This document shows, piece by piece, positions 41,621 through 51,400 of a stretch of DNA of 64,000 nt. How positions within the stretch are numbered: the first letter of the stretch is position 1; each line of letters opens with the position of its first letter. This DNA is from Fidelibacterota bacterium. GTDB lineage: Bacteria; Fidelibacterota; Fidelibacteria; Fidelibacterales; Fidelibacteraceae. The notes below the pieces were generated by a model that saw only the letters and a list, made by a program, of their open reading frames with translations, had not been told where the DNA came from and searched no databases. Both the position numbers and the translations under genes were made by a program. The stretch covers positions 62,001 to 126,000 of the forward strand of contig JAQULT010000002.1 of NCBI GenBank assembly GCA_028718545.1, given 5' to 3'.

Positions 41621-44134
41621 TCAGCCTTTACGGTGGGGCAGATCCAGCATTTCGTCAATGCGGACGAAGGAATAGCCCTTGCTTTTCAGTTCACGGATCA
41701 GCCGGGGGAGTTCATGATAGAATTTTTCACTGCGTGCCGCTTCGGTTCCCGGATGGATTAGCAGAATAGAGCCATTCAGGGTATTACAATTCTCGTAGAA
41801 TATCACAGACTGATAAATGGCTGCATTATCGTGGTATCGGCTTCCCATGTCCGGTGTTGTGTAATCCGCCTGGGTCAGGGTTCCGGGTGTAAAATTGACC
41901 AGCTTCAGTCCTTCGTGATAGGTCCAGAGCGCGATATTCTTGTCGTACCATTCATAGGGCGGCAGGAAATAATATGCGTCATCTTTTTCAATTCCCCATT
42001 CGGCCATAGCACGGTAATTTGCTTGAAGATCCGCCTTAAAGGTTGCTTCGTCCAGCTTCAGCGTGCGTTCGTTGTTCCATTCGTTATACAGGAGATGTTT
42101 GTCCGAATGCGCACCCAGATAATGGCCTTCGTTTTTCAGGCGTCGTATCAGCGTTTTGAATTCCGGATTGCGGTAAAAGTCGCCGGTAAAAAAGAAAGAA
42201 GCCCGGATATCCTGTGCTTTTAGGTTGTCGGCAATGAACATTCCGCCTTCGGCGCGGTCGTGGGCGGAGAAGAGGAGCGCGATACGTTTTCTCTGCGGAT
42301 TGCCGCGCACGACGGCACCGTAGGCATCAGTAACGGGGAAAGTGTTGTTCTTCGGACTTTCCAGCGATGCCAGATATAGGATCAGGCAGGCGCTTCCGTC
42401 CATTGTGGGTTCGTTGGTGGAGTAATCGCCGGCATCGTCGTGGTAAACGACCAGATCGGACTGAAAACGCGCGTATTCGTCTTCTTCCAGCAGGCGAAGG
42501 CCCCGGAGACTTTTAAAAATGGAACCGTAGACAGGTCCGTCAACCAGACCGCCGTCGATCTTCATGCCATAAAGATGGGTCAGCGAACTGTGGGGATCCA
42601 CCGGGGTATCGCCGTAGGCCGGCAGACCCACGATCATACTGCTTCCCCAGGGATTGCAGCCGAACAGCCAGTCGCGCAGTCCCGCCTCCATTTCCTCAAA
42701 GCGCAGGTCTCCGCTCAATTTCCGGTAAAGCAGTGACTGCGAAAGCGCTGCGGTCAAAAAATTATTGGAGCACCAGATAAAAGGGATACCGATCAGGAAA
42801 GGATTATCGGCGCCCCGCAGGCGGATGCGCTCCAGTCCTTCCCGGTACAGCTCGATCAGTTTGTCGCGTTCTTCAAAACCTTCGGCGGATGCGGCTTCGT
42901 AATGGCCGGCATTAAAGAAAGGATACCACTGATAATGCCGGGCGGTGTCGGCGCCCATCCAGGGAGAGATCGGTTCCATTTCGGCGAATTTCATAACTTC
43001 GCTTTTAAAATACTTTTTTCCGTTCAGTCGGTACAATTCCGCAGCTGCCAGCATCATATCGTCAGCCCAGTTGTCCTCTTCATAGAAATAAGGTGCAACA
43101 CAGGGAGCTGTCTGGCAAGCGCCGGGATACTGCTTTCCGTATGCGTAGGCAAGCTGCGCGCGCAGTTCCAGCGCTTCGGCGTAGCGTGGATAGAATTCAG
43201 GCAGGACCTGGGCGCCGATGGCAAAGGCGGAAGAAAATTTTCCGGCTGTCGAAGCCACGCCGGTAGTCCGGTTTTTATTGTTCATCAGACCCTGGATATC
43301 TCCGGTGCAGAAATAGACGGGACGGCCTTCCCATTCGGGATGGTAACGGACAGAATCCTCCGTCGGCAGCCGGAATCCCGAGTGGTCGCGATCATCGGCG
43401 ATCTGATTAAAAAAACGTTCCGGTGAAGGATTCATTCGCGAAAGCCAATCCATTCCCCATTTGGCTTCGTCGATCACATCAGGAATGCCGTTGGCGCCCG
43501 GGAGCCCGTTCGCATCATAGGCGTCGCGAAAAGAACCGGGATATTCGCGGTAGGCAAGCAGCATCTGGAATACGGCATTGGCGGAGGTCGCCGTGTATTG
43601 CAGATAATCGGTCGCATCGTGCCAGCCGCCGCTAACATCGATATATTCGCCCTCTTTCCCGGGTTCATAGACGATAAAACCGTCCCGGGTGTGACAGGAA
43701 TCATTGAGATAGGGATTGAAGCCGCAGCGTTGCTGGCGCATATAACGCAACAGAAAATCCGCCGTTCCGTCATACACATTATCAGCGATCCGGAAGACCG
43801 GGGATTCGGTTTTTTCTGCACTGATATAATATTTCCCGGGGACATTGAAATCCTTCAGGTCGAAACGGTAAGTTCCCGAAAATGGTCCGTAAGGTCCGCA
43901 GGAATCGATAGCGTCACTCTCGAAAAGCAATTCGTGTGTGGCGGCATCGAAAACCCGGAACAGTTCCGGACGCGTTTTTTCATTCATCGTGCAAAAGACC
44001 ACGGTTTTTACGCTTCCCGGAAGATATCCAAGCTGATTGACACGGATCCAGGCATGGGGTTCGCTTTCTTTCAGCATCTTGCAGGAAGCCGTCAGAAGTA
44101 AGAGTAAAAGCGGAATTACGGTCAATCGTTTCAT
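41621..44134 (-). CDS. Two-domain GH9 glycoside hydrolase and NodB deacetylase-like lipoprotein
   Basis: The protein of about 837 residues starts with a lipoprotein signal (LLLLLLTASC, cysteine near 19). A CelD_N Ig-like domain (about 28-110; RVNQLGYLPGSVKTVVF) precedes a GH9 catalytic domain (about 115-585) with SGGWHDATDYLQYT, CNPWGSSMIVGLP and DAGDYSTNEPTMDGSA, including the catalytic acids. A NodB-type domain (about 600-835) has HSDKH and LPPYEWYD. However, its first motif, normally TFDD, is replaced by FSAHDRAEGG, so deacetylase activity is doubtful. ATG 44134 follows AAAGGG and overlaps the ogt stop. A role in beta-glucan or cell-wall glycan breakdown is inferred. Confidence 0.85.
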   Translation of the reverse strand: MKRLTVIPLLLLLLTASCKMLKESEPHAWIRVNQLGYLPGSVKTVVFCTMNEKTRPELFRVFDAATHELLFESDAIDSCGPYGPFSGTYRFDLKDFNVPGKYYISAEKTESPVFRIADNVYDGTADFLLRYMRQQRCGFNPYLNDSCHTRDGFIVYEPGKEGEYIDVSGGWHDATDYLQYTATSANAVFQMLLAYREYPGSFRDAYDANGLPGANGIPDVIDEAKWGMDWLSRMNPSPERFFNQIADDRDHSGFRLPTEDSVRYHPEWEGRPVYFCTGDIQGLMNNKNRTTGVASTAGKFSSAFAIGAQVLPEFYPRYAEALELRAQLAYAYGKQYPGACQTAPCVAPYFYEEDNWADDMMLAAAELYRLNGKKYFKSEVMKFAEMEPISPWMGADTARHYQWYPFFNAGHYEAASAEGFEERDKLIELYREGLERIRLRGADNPFLIGIPFIWCSNNFLTAALSQSLLYRKLSGDLRFEEMEAGLRDWLFGCNPWGSSMIVGLPAYGDTPVDPHSSLTHLYGMKIDGGLVDGPVYGSIFKSLRGLRLLEEDEYARFQSDLVVYHDDAGDYSTNEPTMDGSACLILYLASLESPKNNTFPVTDAYGAVVRGNPQRKRIALLFSAHDRAEGGMFIADNLKAQDIRASFFFTGDFYRNPEFKTLIRRLKNEGHYLGAHSDKHLLYNEWNNERTLKLDEATFKADLQANYRAMAEWGIEKDDAYYFLPPYEWYDKNIALWTYHEGLKLVNFTPGTLTQADYTTPDMGSRYHDNAAIYQSVIFYENCNTLNGSILLIHPGTEAARSEKFYHELPRLIRELKSKGYSFVRIDEMLDLPHRKG

Positions 44135-44628
44135 GTCAGCCCTTTCTCGTGATTGATTAAAGCAATTTTCAGATCCGCACCCCCCGTAAAAGCGCCGGAA
44201 CTTCCATTGCTGCAAATGACACGGTGGCAGGGAACGATGAGCGGTAGAGGATTTTTTGACAATGCAGTGCCCACGGCCCGGACAGCCCGGGGATACCCGG
44301 CCATTGCTGCGAGTTCCCGATAGGAACGGGTTTGGCCAAAAGGTATTTGCATGCAGGCTTTCCAGACCGCGATCTGAAAAGGAGTGCCGTACATACGCAG
44401 AGCTGTGTCAAAGTGCGGGTCTTTACCCTTGGCATAGATATCAAGCAAAGTAGGGAAGAGCTCGGGATCGCCCTTTCCGCAATCTTCGTGATCATAACGC
44501 AACAACCTTTTGAGCTCATCGTCCTTTATTGCTCCAAAGGAAACAGCCAGCAGCCTCTGCTCCTGAATAACAAATTCAAGATTGAAAATGGAGCTTTTAT
44601 AACGTTCCCGCTTTAGCTTTTCCCGCAT
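44131..44628 (-). CDS. ogt: Methylated-DNA-protein-cysteine methyltransferase
   Basis: This suicide enzyme repairs O6-alkylguanine. The 165-residue protein has the wing and recognition helix IPFGQTRSYRELA and GYPRAVRAVGTALSKNP, then the active-site IVPCHRVICSNG with the methyl-accepting cysteine, and a terminal GGADLKIALINHEKG. It overlaps the GH9 gene by four bases and the EamA gene end by 32, so the start could lie slightly downstream. The neighbourhood is not DNA-repair related. Confidence 0.93.
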   Translation of the reverse strand: MREKLKRERYKSSIFNLEFVIQEQRLLAVSFGAIKDDELKRLLRYDHEDCGKGDPELFPTLLDIYAKGKDPHFDTALRMYGTPFQIAVWKACMQIPFGQTRSYRELAAMAGYPRAVRAVGTALSKNPLPLIVPCHRVICSNGSSGAFTGGADLKIALINHEKGLT

Positions 44629-45517
44629 GCTTAATTCCGCTGATAAAAATGCCTGCCATAATTAACAACATGCCAATATAATGATTAATGAATAATTTTT
44701 CATCAAAAAAAACGTAGCCCAGCAAGATGGCTACAAGCGGTGTAAGGTATGCGGAGAGGGACATTTTAAAGACAGAGATCTTTCGCAGAAGATAGAAGTA
44801 AATAAAAAAGGCAACTGCACTGCAGAAAATACCGAGATACAATTCCGCCAGAAGCAGTTTCGGGCTCAGGGCAAAGTGCGGAACCCCTTCTGCAATAAAG
44901 GCAAAAGGGATCAGAAATAGTACGGCCACAAGCATTCCGCCCGTATTTAAAAGCAAAGGATCAATGTTCCCGCCGTCGCGTTTGATCAGCACATTGGGAA
45001 CTGCGTTCACAAACACCGCCAGCAGTACAAGCAGAATGCCGCTAAGTGATACCGAAGCGGTATCGCTCGTGTTTTTCGAGTAAAAAATAAAAATAATACC
45101 GGAAAATCCAATGATACTGCCGAGGAATTTCATCAGGGTCAGCGGTTCACGCCGGGGCATCAGGATCCCGGAGATCAGCAAGACCATGATGGGGAAAATA
45201 CTGAAAATGATACTTGCAAGTCCCGAGTTGAGATACTGCTGGCCCATAAAGGAAAACACATGTGCCAATGCCAGCATGCTGATGCCATAGATGCTGATCA
45301 AAAGGATATCCCGGCGAGAAGGCCTGACTCCGGGTCGGCGGAAAAGAAAAACAAGCAAAAAGGCCAATGCGGCAATGCTTTGACGCAGTGTGGCCGCCCA
45401 GACCGGCCCGGCACCTTCGTTCAGGACCATTTTATTGAACATCCAGGAACTGCCGAAAAAAAAGACGTTGATTAGATATAAAAAATAAAGGTAAGCAGCA
45501 GAGACTTTAGGAGTCAT
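44597..45517 (-). CDS. EamA/DMT-family transporter
   Basis: The 306-residue inner-membrane protein has about ten transmembrane helices in two EamA repeats. The first runs from YLYFLYLINVFFFGSSWMF to about residue 145, and the second from about 150 to 300 (VSLSGILLVLLAVFVNAVPN; LTPLVAILLGYVFFDE). This family exports amino acids, nucleotides or drugs. The ligand cannot be read from sequence. It overlaps the ZnuA-like gene by 11 bases and the ogt gene by 32, placing it inside the 46340-41621 operon. Confidence 0.9.
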   Translation of the reverse strand: MTPKVSAAYLYFLYLINVFFFGSSWMFNKMVLNEGAGPVWAATLRQSIAALAFLLVFLFRRPGVRPSRRDILLISIYGISMLALAHVFSFMGQQYLNSGLASIIFSIFPIMVLLISGILMPRREPLTLMKFLGSIIGFSGIIFIFYSKNTSDTASVSLSGILLVLLAVFVNAVPNVLIKRDGGNIDPLLLNTGGMLVAVLFLIPFAFIAEGVPHFALSPKLLLAELYLGIFCSAVAFFIYFYLLRKISVFKMSLSAYLTPLVAILLGYVFFDEKLFINHYIGMLLIMAGIFISGIKHAGKAKAGTL

Positions 45518-46340
45518 GGAAAACCCGTGAAAAGATCAGTCCGGTCAAACGCAGGTTAGTGAGCCAGGATTCGCTCAGCGGATCCAGTGCCACTACCTGC
45601 GCATCGATCTCGCGTGCAAGCACATCGGTCTGCTCAAAAGCAAACTCTTTTTGTATGAAGATGATACGAATGCCCGAAGCTTTTGCATGATCGATCAACG
45701 CCGCAAACTGCCGGGCGGAAGGCGCCTTGTTCTCTTCGCGGATACTGACCTGCTTTATCCCGTAATCCCGTGCAAAATAGGTCCAGGAGGGATGCATAGT
45801 CAGGAATTCCGCACCCTGGTGATTGCTGAAGACCCCTCGGAGTTCACGGTCCAGACTGTCAATGTCACGGATCAGATCCTGATAATTTGTCTGGAGGAGC
45901 GTACTGCGCTCCGGCCAGATCTCCTTCAGTTCCCGGTAGATCCGTTCGGCCGCCACCCGCATAATGCGGAGAGAAAGCCAGATATGCGCATCGCCGGGAA
46001 TGATATCCAGCGAATCCGCCATGGAAATGGTACGGATCCCGGGATGTTTCTCCAGGAAGGGGTCGATATGTTTTTTTTCGAAATAAAAATCCGGATGTCC
46101 GTTTTTGATATAGAGCCGGCAATGCTGAAGATCGCGGATCTGCGCGGGGGTAGGGGAGTAAGTCGGCGGAGCCGATCCGGGAGGGATCATGATGCTGACC
46201 CGGATGTCTTCTCCGGCAATACGTTTGAGCAGGTATGCCTGCGGCGGAATACTGACGCAAAAATCGGCAGTTGGCGCAATATCACAGGAAAGAAAGAGAA
46301 AGATCAGTAACGGCAAAAGGAATATATATTGTCTTTTCAT
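45507..46340 (-). CDS. ZnuA-like metal ABC-transporter substrate-binding lipoprotein
   Basis: The 277-residue lipoprotein has the lipobox LFLSC near residue 19. The ZnuA/TroA fold is visible: FCVSIPPQAYLLKRIAG, PPGSAPPTYSPTPAQ where the first histidine ligand would lie but is absent, AHIWLSLRIMR, LTMHPSWTYFARDYG, and DPLSESW near the end. The histidine-rich loop of ZnuA is missing. No ABC permease or ATPase gene adjoins, so partners must lie elsewhere. It leads a four-gene operon. TATAAT ends five bases before its ATG with no ribosome site, predicting a leaderless mRNA. Confidence 0.82.
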   Translation of the reverse strand: MKRQYIFLLPLLIFLFLSCDIAPTADFCVSIPPQAYLLKRIAGEDIRVSIMIPPGSAPPTYSPTPAQIRDLQHCRLYIKNGHPDFYFEKKHIDPFLEKHPGIRTISMADSLDIIPGDAHIWLSLRIMRVAAERIYRELKEIWPERSTLLQTNYQDLIRDIDSLDRELRGVFSNHQGAEFLTMHPSWTYFARDYGIKQVSIREENKAPSARQFAALIDHAKASGIRIIFIQKEFAFEQTDVLAREIDAQVVALDPLSESWLTNLRLTGLIFSRVFHDS

Positions 46341-46345
46341 ACCCT

Positions 46346-46351
46346 ATTATA
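46346..46351 (-). promoter_or_regulatory. -10 box of leaderless-type promoter for the znuA-like operon
   Basis: A consensus TATAAT (minus strand) ends five bases before ATG 46340. The -35 is weak (TTTAAT at a 17-base spacing). The box lies inside an 11-base palindrome, CCTATTATAGG (46343-46353), that could serve as an operator. Confidence 0.5.
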
Positions 46352-46361
46352 GGTAAAAAAA

Positions 46362-46391
46362 TTGCATTATTAAATAAATTTATCCTAAATT
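46362..46391 (+). promoter_or_regulatory. Leaderless-type promoter of the 46398 gene
   Basis: TTGCAT (46362-46367), 18-base spacer, TAAATT (46386-46391), six bases, ATG 46398. No Shine-Dalgarno is present. It is divergent from the znuA-like promoter, with the two start codons 57 bases apart. Confidence 0.5.
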
Positions 46392-46397
46392 AGCGTA

Positions 46398-47666
46398 ATG
46401 TACAGATCAAAGAAATATATCATATTAATCTTTTTGCTTTTCGCTTTCGCGGGGTATCTTTCCGCGGAGATCCTGATCCCGATGGACCACACCCAAAACA
46501 ATCATCTGAAGGCTTACGGGATCGCTTATTTTGCCCTGCAGAACGGTTTTAATGTCGAATGGCTGCTGAATTACCGCGGCGGTGCCTTCTCGATTCCCGA
46601 CCATGCCGCCCTGGAAAAAGAATGTCTCCTGCGTGCGGTAACTTATGAAAAGATCGGCAGAAACCGCTATGCAAGCATCCAGGCCGAGATCGAAGCAAAC
46701 AATATGGCATCCATCCTCCTGGAAAAGGCTCCGGAAATAGCCGTGTACACACCGCCGAATACGCTGCCCTGGGATGATGCGGTGACCCTGGCGCTGAGTT
46801 ACGCGGAGATACCCTACAGTAAGATCTATGACAGGGAGATCCTGGGTGGTGAACTGGACAAGTATGACTGGCTGCATTTACATCATGAGGATTTTACCGG
46901 CCAGTACGGAAAATTTTATGCTAATTACCGGAATGCCGCCTGGTATATTCAGGAACAGATCACACAGGAATCTCTCGCGAAACAGCTTGGTTATCAAAAA
47001 GTTTCCCAACTCAAACTTGCGGTGGCCCAAAAGATCCGGGAATATGTGCTGTCCGGCGGATTCATGTTCGCCATGTGCGCGGCAACGGACACTTACGATA
47101 TTGCCCTGTCGGCGGCCGGTACCGATATCTGTCACGCCGTTTTCGATCATGATCCCATCGATCCGGATTATCAGGAGAAGCTGGATTACAACAGCTGCTT
47201 TGCCTTTAGCGATTTTATACTTTATCCGGATCCCCAGCTTTATGAATTCTCGGATATCGATATTCCGCCCGGTAATGCTCCGCTGCAGCTGGATGCGGCA
47301 ACAGATTATTTCAGTCTCTTTGAATTTTCGGCCAAGTTCGATCCCATACCGGCCATGCTGACCCAAAATCATGAATCCCTGATCCGCGGTTTTATGGGAC
47401 AGACCACGTATTTCAATCGCAAACGCATAAAAAAACACGTTCTGATCATGGGGGAGACACGGAACAGCGACCGGGTAAAATATATTCACGGGAATGCGGG
47501 GAAAGGAACATTTACCTATTACGGCGGCCATGATCCGGAAGATTACCGGCACTATGTGGGTGATCCTCCCACCAACCTGGATCTGCATAAAAACAGTCCC
47601 GGTTACCGCCTGATCCTGAACAATATCCTTTTCCCGGCCGCAAAGAAGCAGGAAAGAAAGACCTGA
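46398..47666 (+). CDS. Secreted protein of unknown function
   Basis: The 422-residue exported protein has a signal peptide ending near residue 23 (FAFAGYLSA). It starts its mature part with ILIPMDHTQNNHLKAYGIAY, then FNVEWLLNYRGGAFSIPD, and later contains GGFMFAMCAATDTYDIALSA and YYGGHDPEDYRHYVGDPP, which resemble a glutamine-amidotransferase or ThuA-like fold. I recall related FCB proteins labelled asparagine synthetase B, but the PPi-synthetase motif and N-terminal cysteine of that enzyme are not present, so I do not adopt the name. It leads the run into a C26 peptidase-like gene and a large amidase. Confidence 0.72.
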   Translation: MYRSKKYIILIFLLFAFAGYLSAEILIPMDHTQNNHLKAYGIAYFALQNGFNVEWLLNYRGGAFSIPDHAALEKECLLRAVTYEKIGRNRYASIQAEIEANNMASILLEKAPEIAVYTPPNTLPWDDAVTLALSYAEIPYSKIYDREILGGELDKYDWLHLHHEDFTGQYGKFYANYRNAAWYIQEQITQESLAKQLGYQKVSQLKLAVAQKIREYVLSGGFMFAMCAATDTYDIALSAAGTDICHAVFDHDPIDPDYQEKLDYNSCFAFSDFILYPDPQLYEFSDIDIPPGNAPLQLDAATDYFSLFEFSAKFDPIPAMLTQNHESLIRGFMGQTTYFNRKRIKKHVLIMGETRNSDRVKYIHGNAGKGTFTYYGGHDPEDYRHYVGDPPTNLDLHKNSPGYRLILNNILFPAAKKQERKT

Positions 47667-47736
47667 GCGGAGAATTGGAATTACTGTTTCCCGGGTTGTT
47701 GCTGAGAAAAAATATTTTAATAAAGCGGGAGTTCAC

Positions 47737-48462
47737 ATGAGCGATAAACCTGTGCCCCTTATCGGGGTCAATGCAAGTCTTCAAAAGAACGGGAACGGCT
47801 GGTACAAGGTACCGCTGAATTATGTGCACGCAATTTACGAAGCCGGCGCCATTCCGCTGCTCTTTCCCTGCTGCCCGGATCCCCTTATGCTGAACAGGTA
47901 TCTGGACCGGGTCGACGGGATGCTCTTTACCGGTGGTGACGATTATCCGGCGGAACTCTCGAAGGTGGAAGCGCACCCTAAAGCGGAATATATGGAAGAA
48001 CGACGTGCCGAAACGGATTTGCTCCTGATGAAAATGCTTCTGGAGGAGCGAAACATCCCCCTGCTGGGTATTTGTGCCGGGCATCAGCTCCTGGCGCTTG
48101 CATCCGGAGGAAAACTGATCCAGCATCTGAATAATGCCGAGCTTCACGGATTTGGCAGGGAGGTTGAACATGAAGTCGGGATCACCGGCGGAAAATGGTT
48201 AAAAAGCATTTTTAATACGAAGCATTTCATTGTAAATTCCTACCACCATCAGGCAGTCCGGGAGGATGCTTTCCCTCCCGGTCTTGTGATCAGCGCAATG
48301 TCTCCGGACGGCGTGATCGAAGCGATGGAGCGCCCGGGGGAACGTTTTGTGCTCAGTGTTCAGTGGCACCCCGAGCGTATAGCGGATAAATGGCATAAAA
48401 TGATGTTATTTCATTATTTTATTCAAAAATGTTTGGAAAGTAAGAGAGCTGAGAAAGGGTAA
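47737..48462 (+). CDS. Class I glutamine amidotransferase-like peptidase (C26 family)
   Basis: The 241-residue cytosolic enzyme resembles gamma-glutamyl-GABA hydrolase PuuD. It shows PLNYVHAIYEAGAIPLLFP, DGMLFTGGDDYPAEL, the nucleophile elbow LGICAGHQLLALASGG with the cysteine, VNSYHHQAV and QWHPERIADKW with the catalytic histidine and glutamate. It hydrolyses gamma-glutamyl bonds in related proteins. The substrate here is unknown. The ribosome site is GCGGGAG. It sits eight bases before the large amidase gene, so a role in recycling glutamyl-containing peptides is possible but inferred. Confidence 0.87.
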   Translation: MSDKPVPLIGVNASLQKNGNGWYKVPLNYVHAIYEAGAIPLLFPCCPDPLMLNRYLDRVDGMLFTGGDDYPAELSKVEAHPKAEYMEERRAETDLLLMKMLLEERNIPLLGICAGHQLLALASGGKLIQHLNNAELHGFGREVEHEVGITGGKWLKSIFNTKHFIVNSYHHQAVREDAFPPGLVISAMSPDGVIEAMERPGERFVLSVQWHPERIADKWHKMMLFHYFIQKCLESKRAEKG

Positions 48463-48469
48463 TCCTCGA

Positions 48470-51400
48470 ATGAAACGCGCAATGATCATGATGATCGTCT
48501 TTTTGACCGCAGTGCTGGCCTTCTCCTGTAGCGGGCCGTCTCAGGCGGTCAAAAAGACGATCCCCCCGGTATTTCTGGAACAGGGTAAACGCGTTCAGGA
48601 AGTTTATGCTGCAACCTTGAAATTGATGGACCTAAGTAAAAAAGGCAAGATCCCCGGTGTGGAAATGGACGTCTACACCCGTATTGATACGCTAGTTCTC
48701 GACCGGAAAGAACGCAGTCTGGAGATCTTTTTCAATAACCGTTTTGTATACCGGCCTTTACGGGAAGCAAGTCTCGAAAGCATGTACCGGTCCTTACGGG
48801 ACGAACTCGGTGCAGCTTACCGGAATTACGATATCCGCTTTTTCAGTACCGGAGTACCCGTCGAAAAACTGATCCCGAATTATTATATCCTGAATCCCGA
48901 GAACCGGGATCCGGACAAATATCCGATCCAAATTCATAAAAGTGAGCCACTGGTACGTAACAACAGCAAACCCTTTACGCCTTCCAAAGGCCTTTACGGC
49001 CGGCACATTGCGCTGTGGAACAGCCACGGATGGTATTACGAAAATTCTCTGGACCGCTGGGAATGGCAGCGCGCCCGGAATTTTCAGATCGTGGAGGATA
49101 TTTTTCCTACCGCTTATGTTCTGCAGTACCTGGTGCCCATGCTGGAAAATGCCGGAGCCAATGTATTGCTCCCGCGGGAACGGGATTTCAACACCAACGA
49201 GATCATTGTCGATAACGATATCGGCGGTGAAGGCTATATCGAGTCCGGGAAATGGGAACCCTGCGGATATGGCTGGGGTCCTTCCGAAAAGCCGTATCAG
49301 TCCGGCGAAAATCCCTTTATGATGGGTACTGCCCGCCGCCGTTTGGCAAATGACAATAACGCCTACGTTGAGTATATCCCCAAAATTCCCCAAAGCGGCG
49401 AATACGGCGTCTATGTCTCCTATCATCACAACCCCAATAATATCGACAATGCACGCTATACCGTTTATCATGCCGGAGGCAGAACCGATTTTTTGGTCAA
49501 TCAGCAAATGGGAGGAGAGACCTGGATCTATCTGGGAAAATTTTATTTTCGTGAAGGAAGCGCCGGAAAAGTGGTTGTCCGCGCTAACCGCTTGAGTCAG
49601 AATAAGTTCATCAGTACCGATGCGGTACGCTTCGGCGGCGGGATGGGCGATATTGAACGAGGCGGCAAGACCAGCGGCCGCCCGCGCTGGGTCGAAGCGT
49701 CCCGCTATTATCTGCAATATGCGGGGATGCCTGAAGAAGTGTACAATATTCACCAGGATACCGTCGATTATAACGACGATTACAAGTGCCGCGGGGAATG
49801 GGTCAATTTCCTGAAAGGGACTCCCTTCGGACCCAATAATGACCGGGATACGCCCGGACTGGGTATTCCCGTTGACCTTTCCTTTGCCTTTCATACCGAC
49901 GCGGGCACAACCCGCAACGATACCGTTGTCGGGACCTTGCTGATCTACAGCCGGCGCGGCGGGAATACCGACTGGAAAAACCCCGAACAAATGGAAGAGC
50001 TGACATTTCCGGACGGACAATCGCGTTACGTTAACCGCGATCTGGCCGATATTATTCAGACCCAGATCGTGGATGATATCCGGGCCAAATACGATCCTGC
50101 CTGGAATCACCGCGGTATGTGGGATTCCGGCTACAGCGAAGCCTGGCGCCCGAATGTCCCCGCAGCATTGCTGGAACTCCATTCCCATCATAATTTCCTT
50201 GATATGAAGTTCGGGAATGACCCTCGATTCCGCTTTGACGTCAGCCGTTCCATTTATAAGGGTATGTTGCGCTTTCTTGCCACGCAATACCGGCAGGAAT
50301 TTGTAGTTCAACCTCTGCCTCCCGATCACGTGAGCGCCGAGATCCTGCACGGGAAAGTAATCCGCATTAAATGGCGCCCCGTACTTGATCCCTTGGAACC
50401 CAGTGCCGTGCCGCAGCGCTATATCGTTTATACACGGCGGGACAACGGCGGCTGGGATGACGGTATTTTACTGGACGGGCAGCAATGCCTGATACCCGGG
50501 ATCGCAGAAAACGTGATCTACAGTTTCAAGATCACGGCCGTCAATGACGGCGGGGAAAGCTTTCCCTCCGAGATCGTTTCGGTCTGCCATGTTCCCGATA
50601 GTCCAAAGATCCTTGTTATTAACGGTTTCGATCGTGTCTCCGGTCCGGAAGTACTGGAAAGCGGTCCTTACCTGGGCTTTATGGATGCCTGGGGAAAAAG
50701 CGTTCCCGACCGCTATGATTTAAGCTACACGGGCAGTCAGTATGATTTTAACGCAAATTCCAAGTGGCTGGATGACGATTCTCCCGGCAACGGGGCAAGC
50801 TACGGCGACCGGGAAACGGAAGTCATCGTTGGAAATACCCGTGATTATCCCTATCTGCACGGCCTTTCTATCCGAGCGGCCGGATATTCCTTCGATTCCG
50901 CCTCCGATGAAGCCGTTTCGACTGTACAACTCGACCTGGAAGATTATCACAGCATCAATATCATTTATGGTGAACAAAAAGCGACGCCCTGGCCTAAGCC
51001 TGTCGCTGAGCCTCGTTTTCGTATTTTCCCCCAAGCCTTTGCCTCCGCCATTGAGAATTACTGCCTGCAGGGCGGTAATGTTTTAATGAGTGGTGCTTAT
51101 GTGGGAAGTGATCTGCAGGGCGATAAGGAGCGGGAAGAATTCGCGGCCGAGATACTGAAATACCGCTGGCGCACCGATTTTGCATCGCGCGGCGGTTCGG
51201 TATATACCCAGAATCCCCGCTTGTTCGGAAAAGATCTGCACTTTGATTTTGTAACCGGTTTCCATCCCTTGATCTACGGAGCCGAAAATCCCGACGGGAT
51301 CGAACCCGCCAAGGACAGCCCTGCACAGACCGTCATGCGATACGGCGAAAATAATGTCTCGGCGGCAGTAGCCTACAGAGGTGAGGATTACAATACCGTC

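Noticed and set aside
46398-47666. Calling this gene asparagine synthetase B
   Set aside because: It has a signal peptide and lacks both the N-terminal glutaminase cysteine and the SGGxDS synthetase motif.
48794-50350. A 518-codon open frame on the minus strand opposite the amidase-like gene
   Set aside because: It lies wholly within a gene with clear domains on the plus strand, has no recognisable motif and no ribosome site; its length follows from codon bias.
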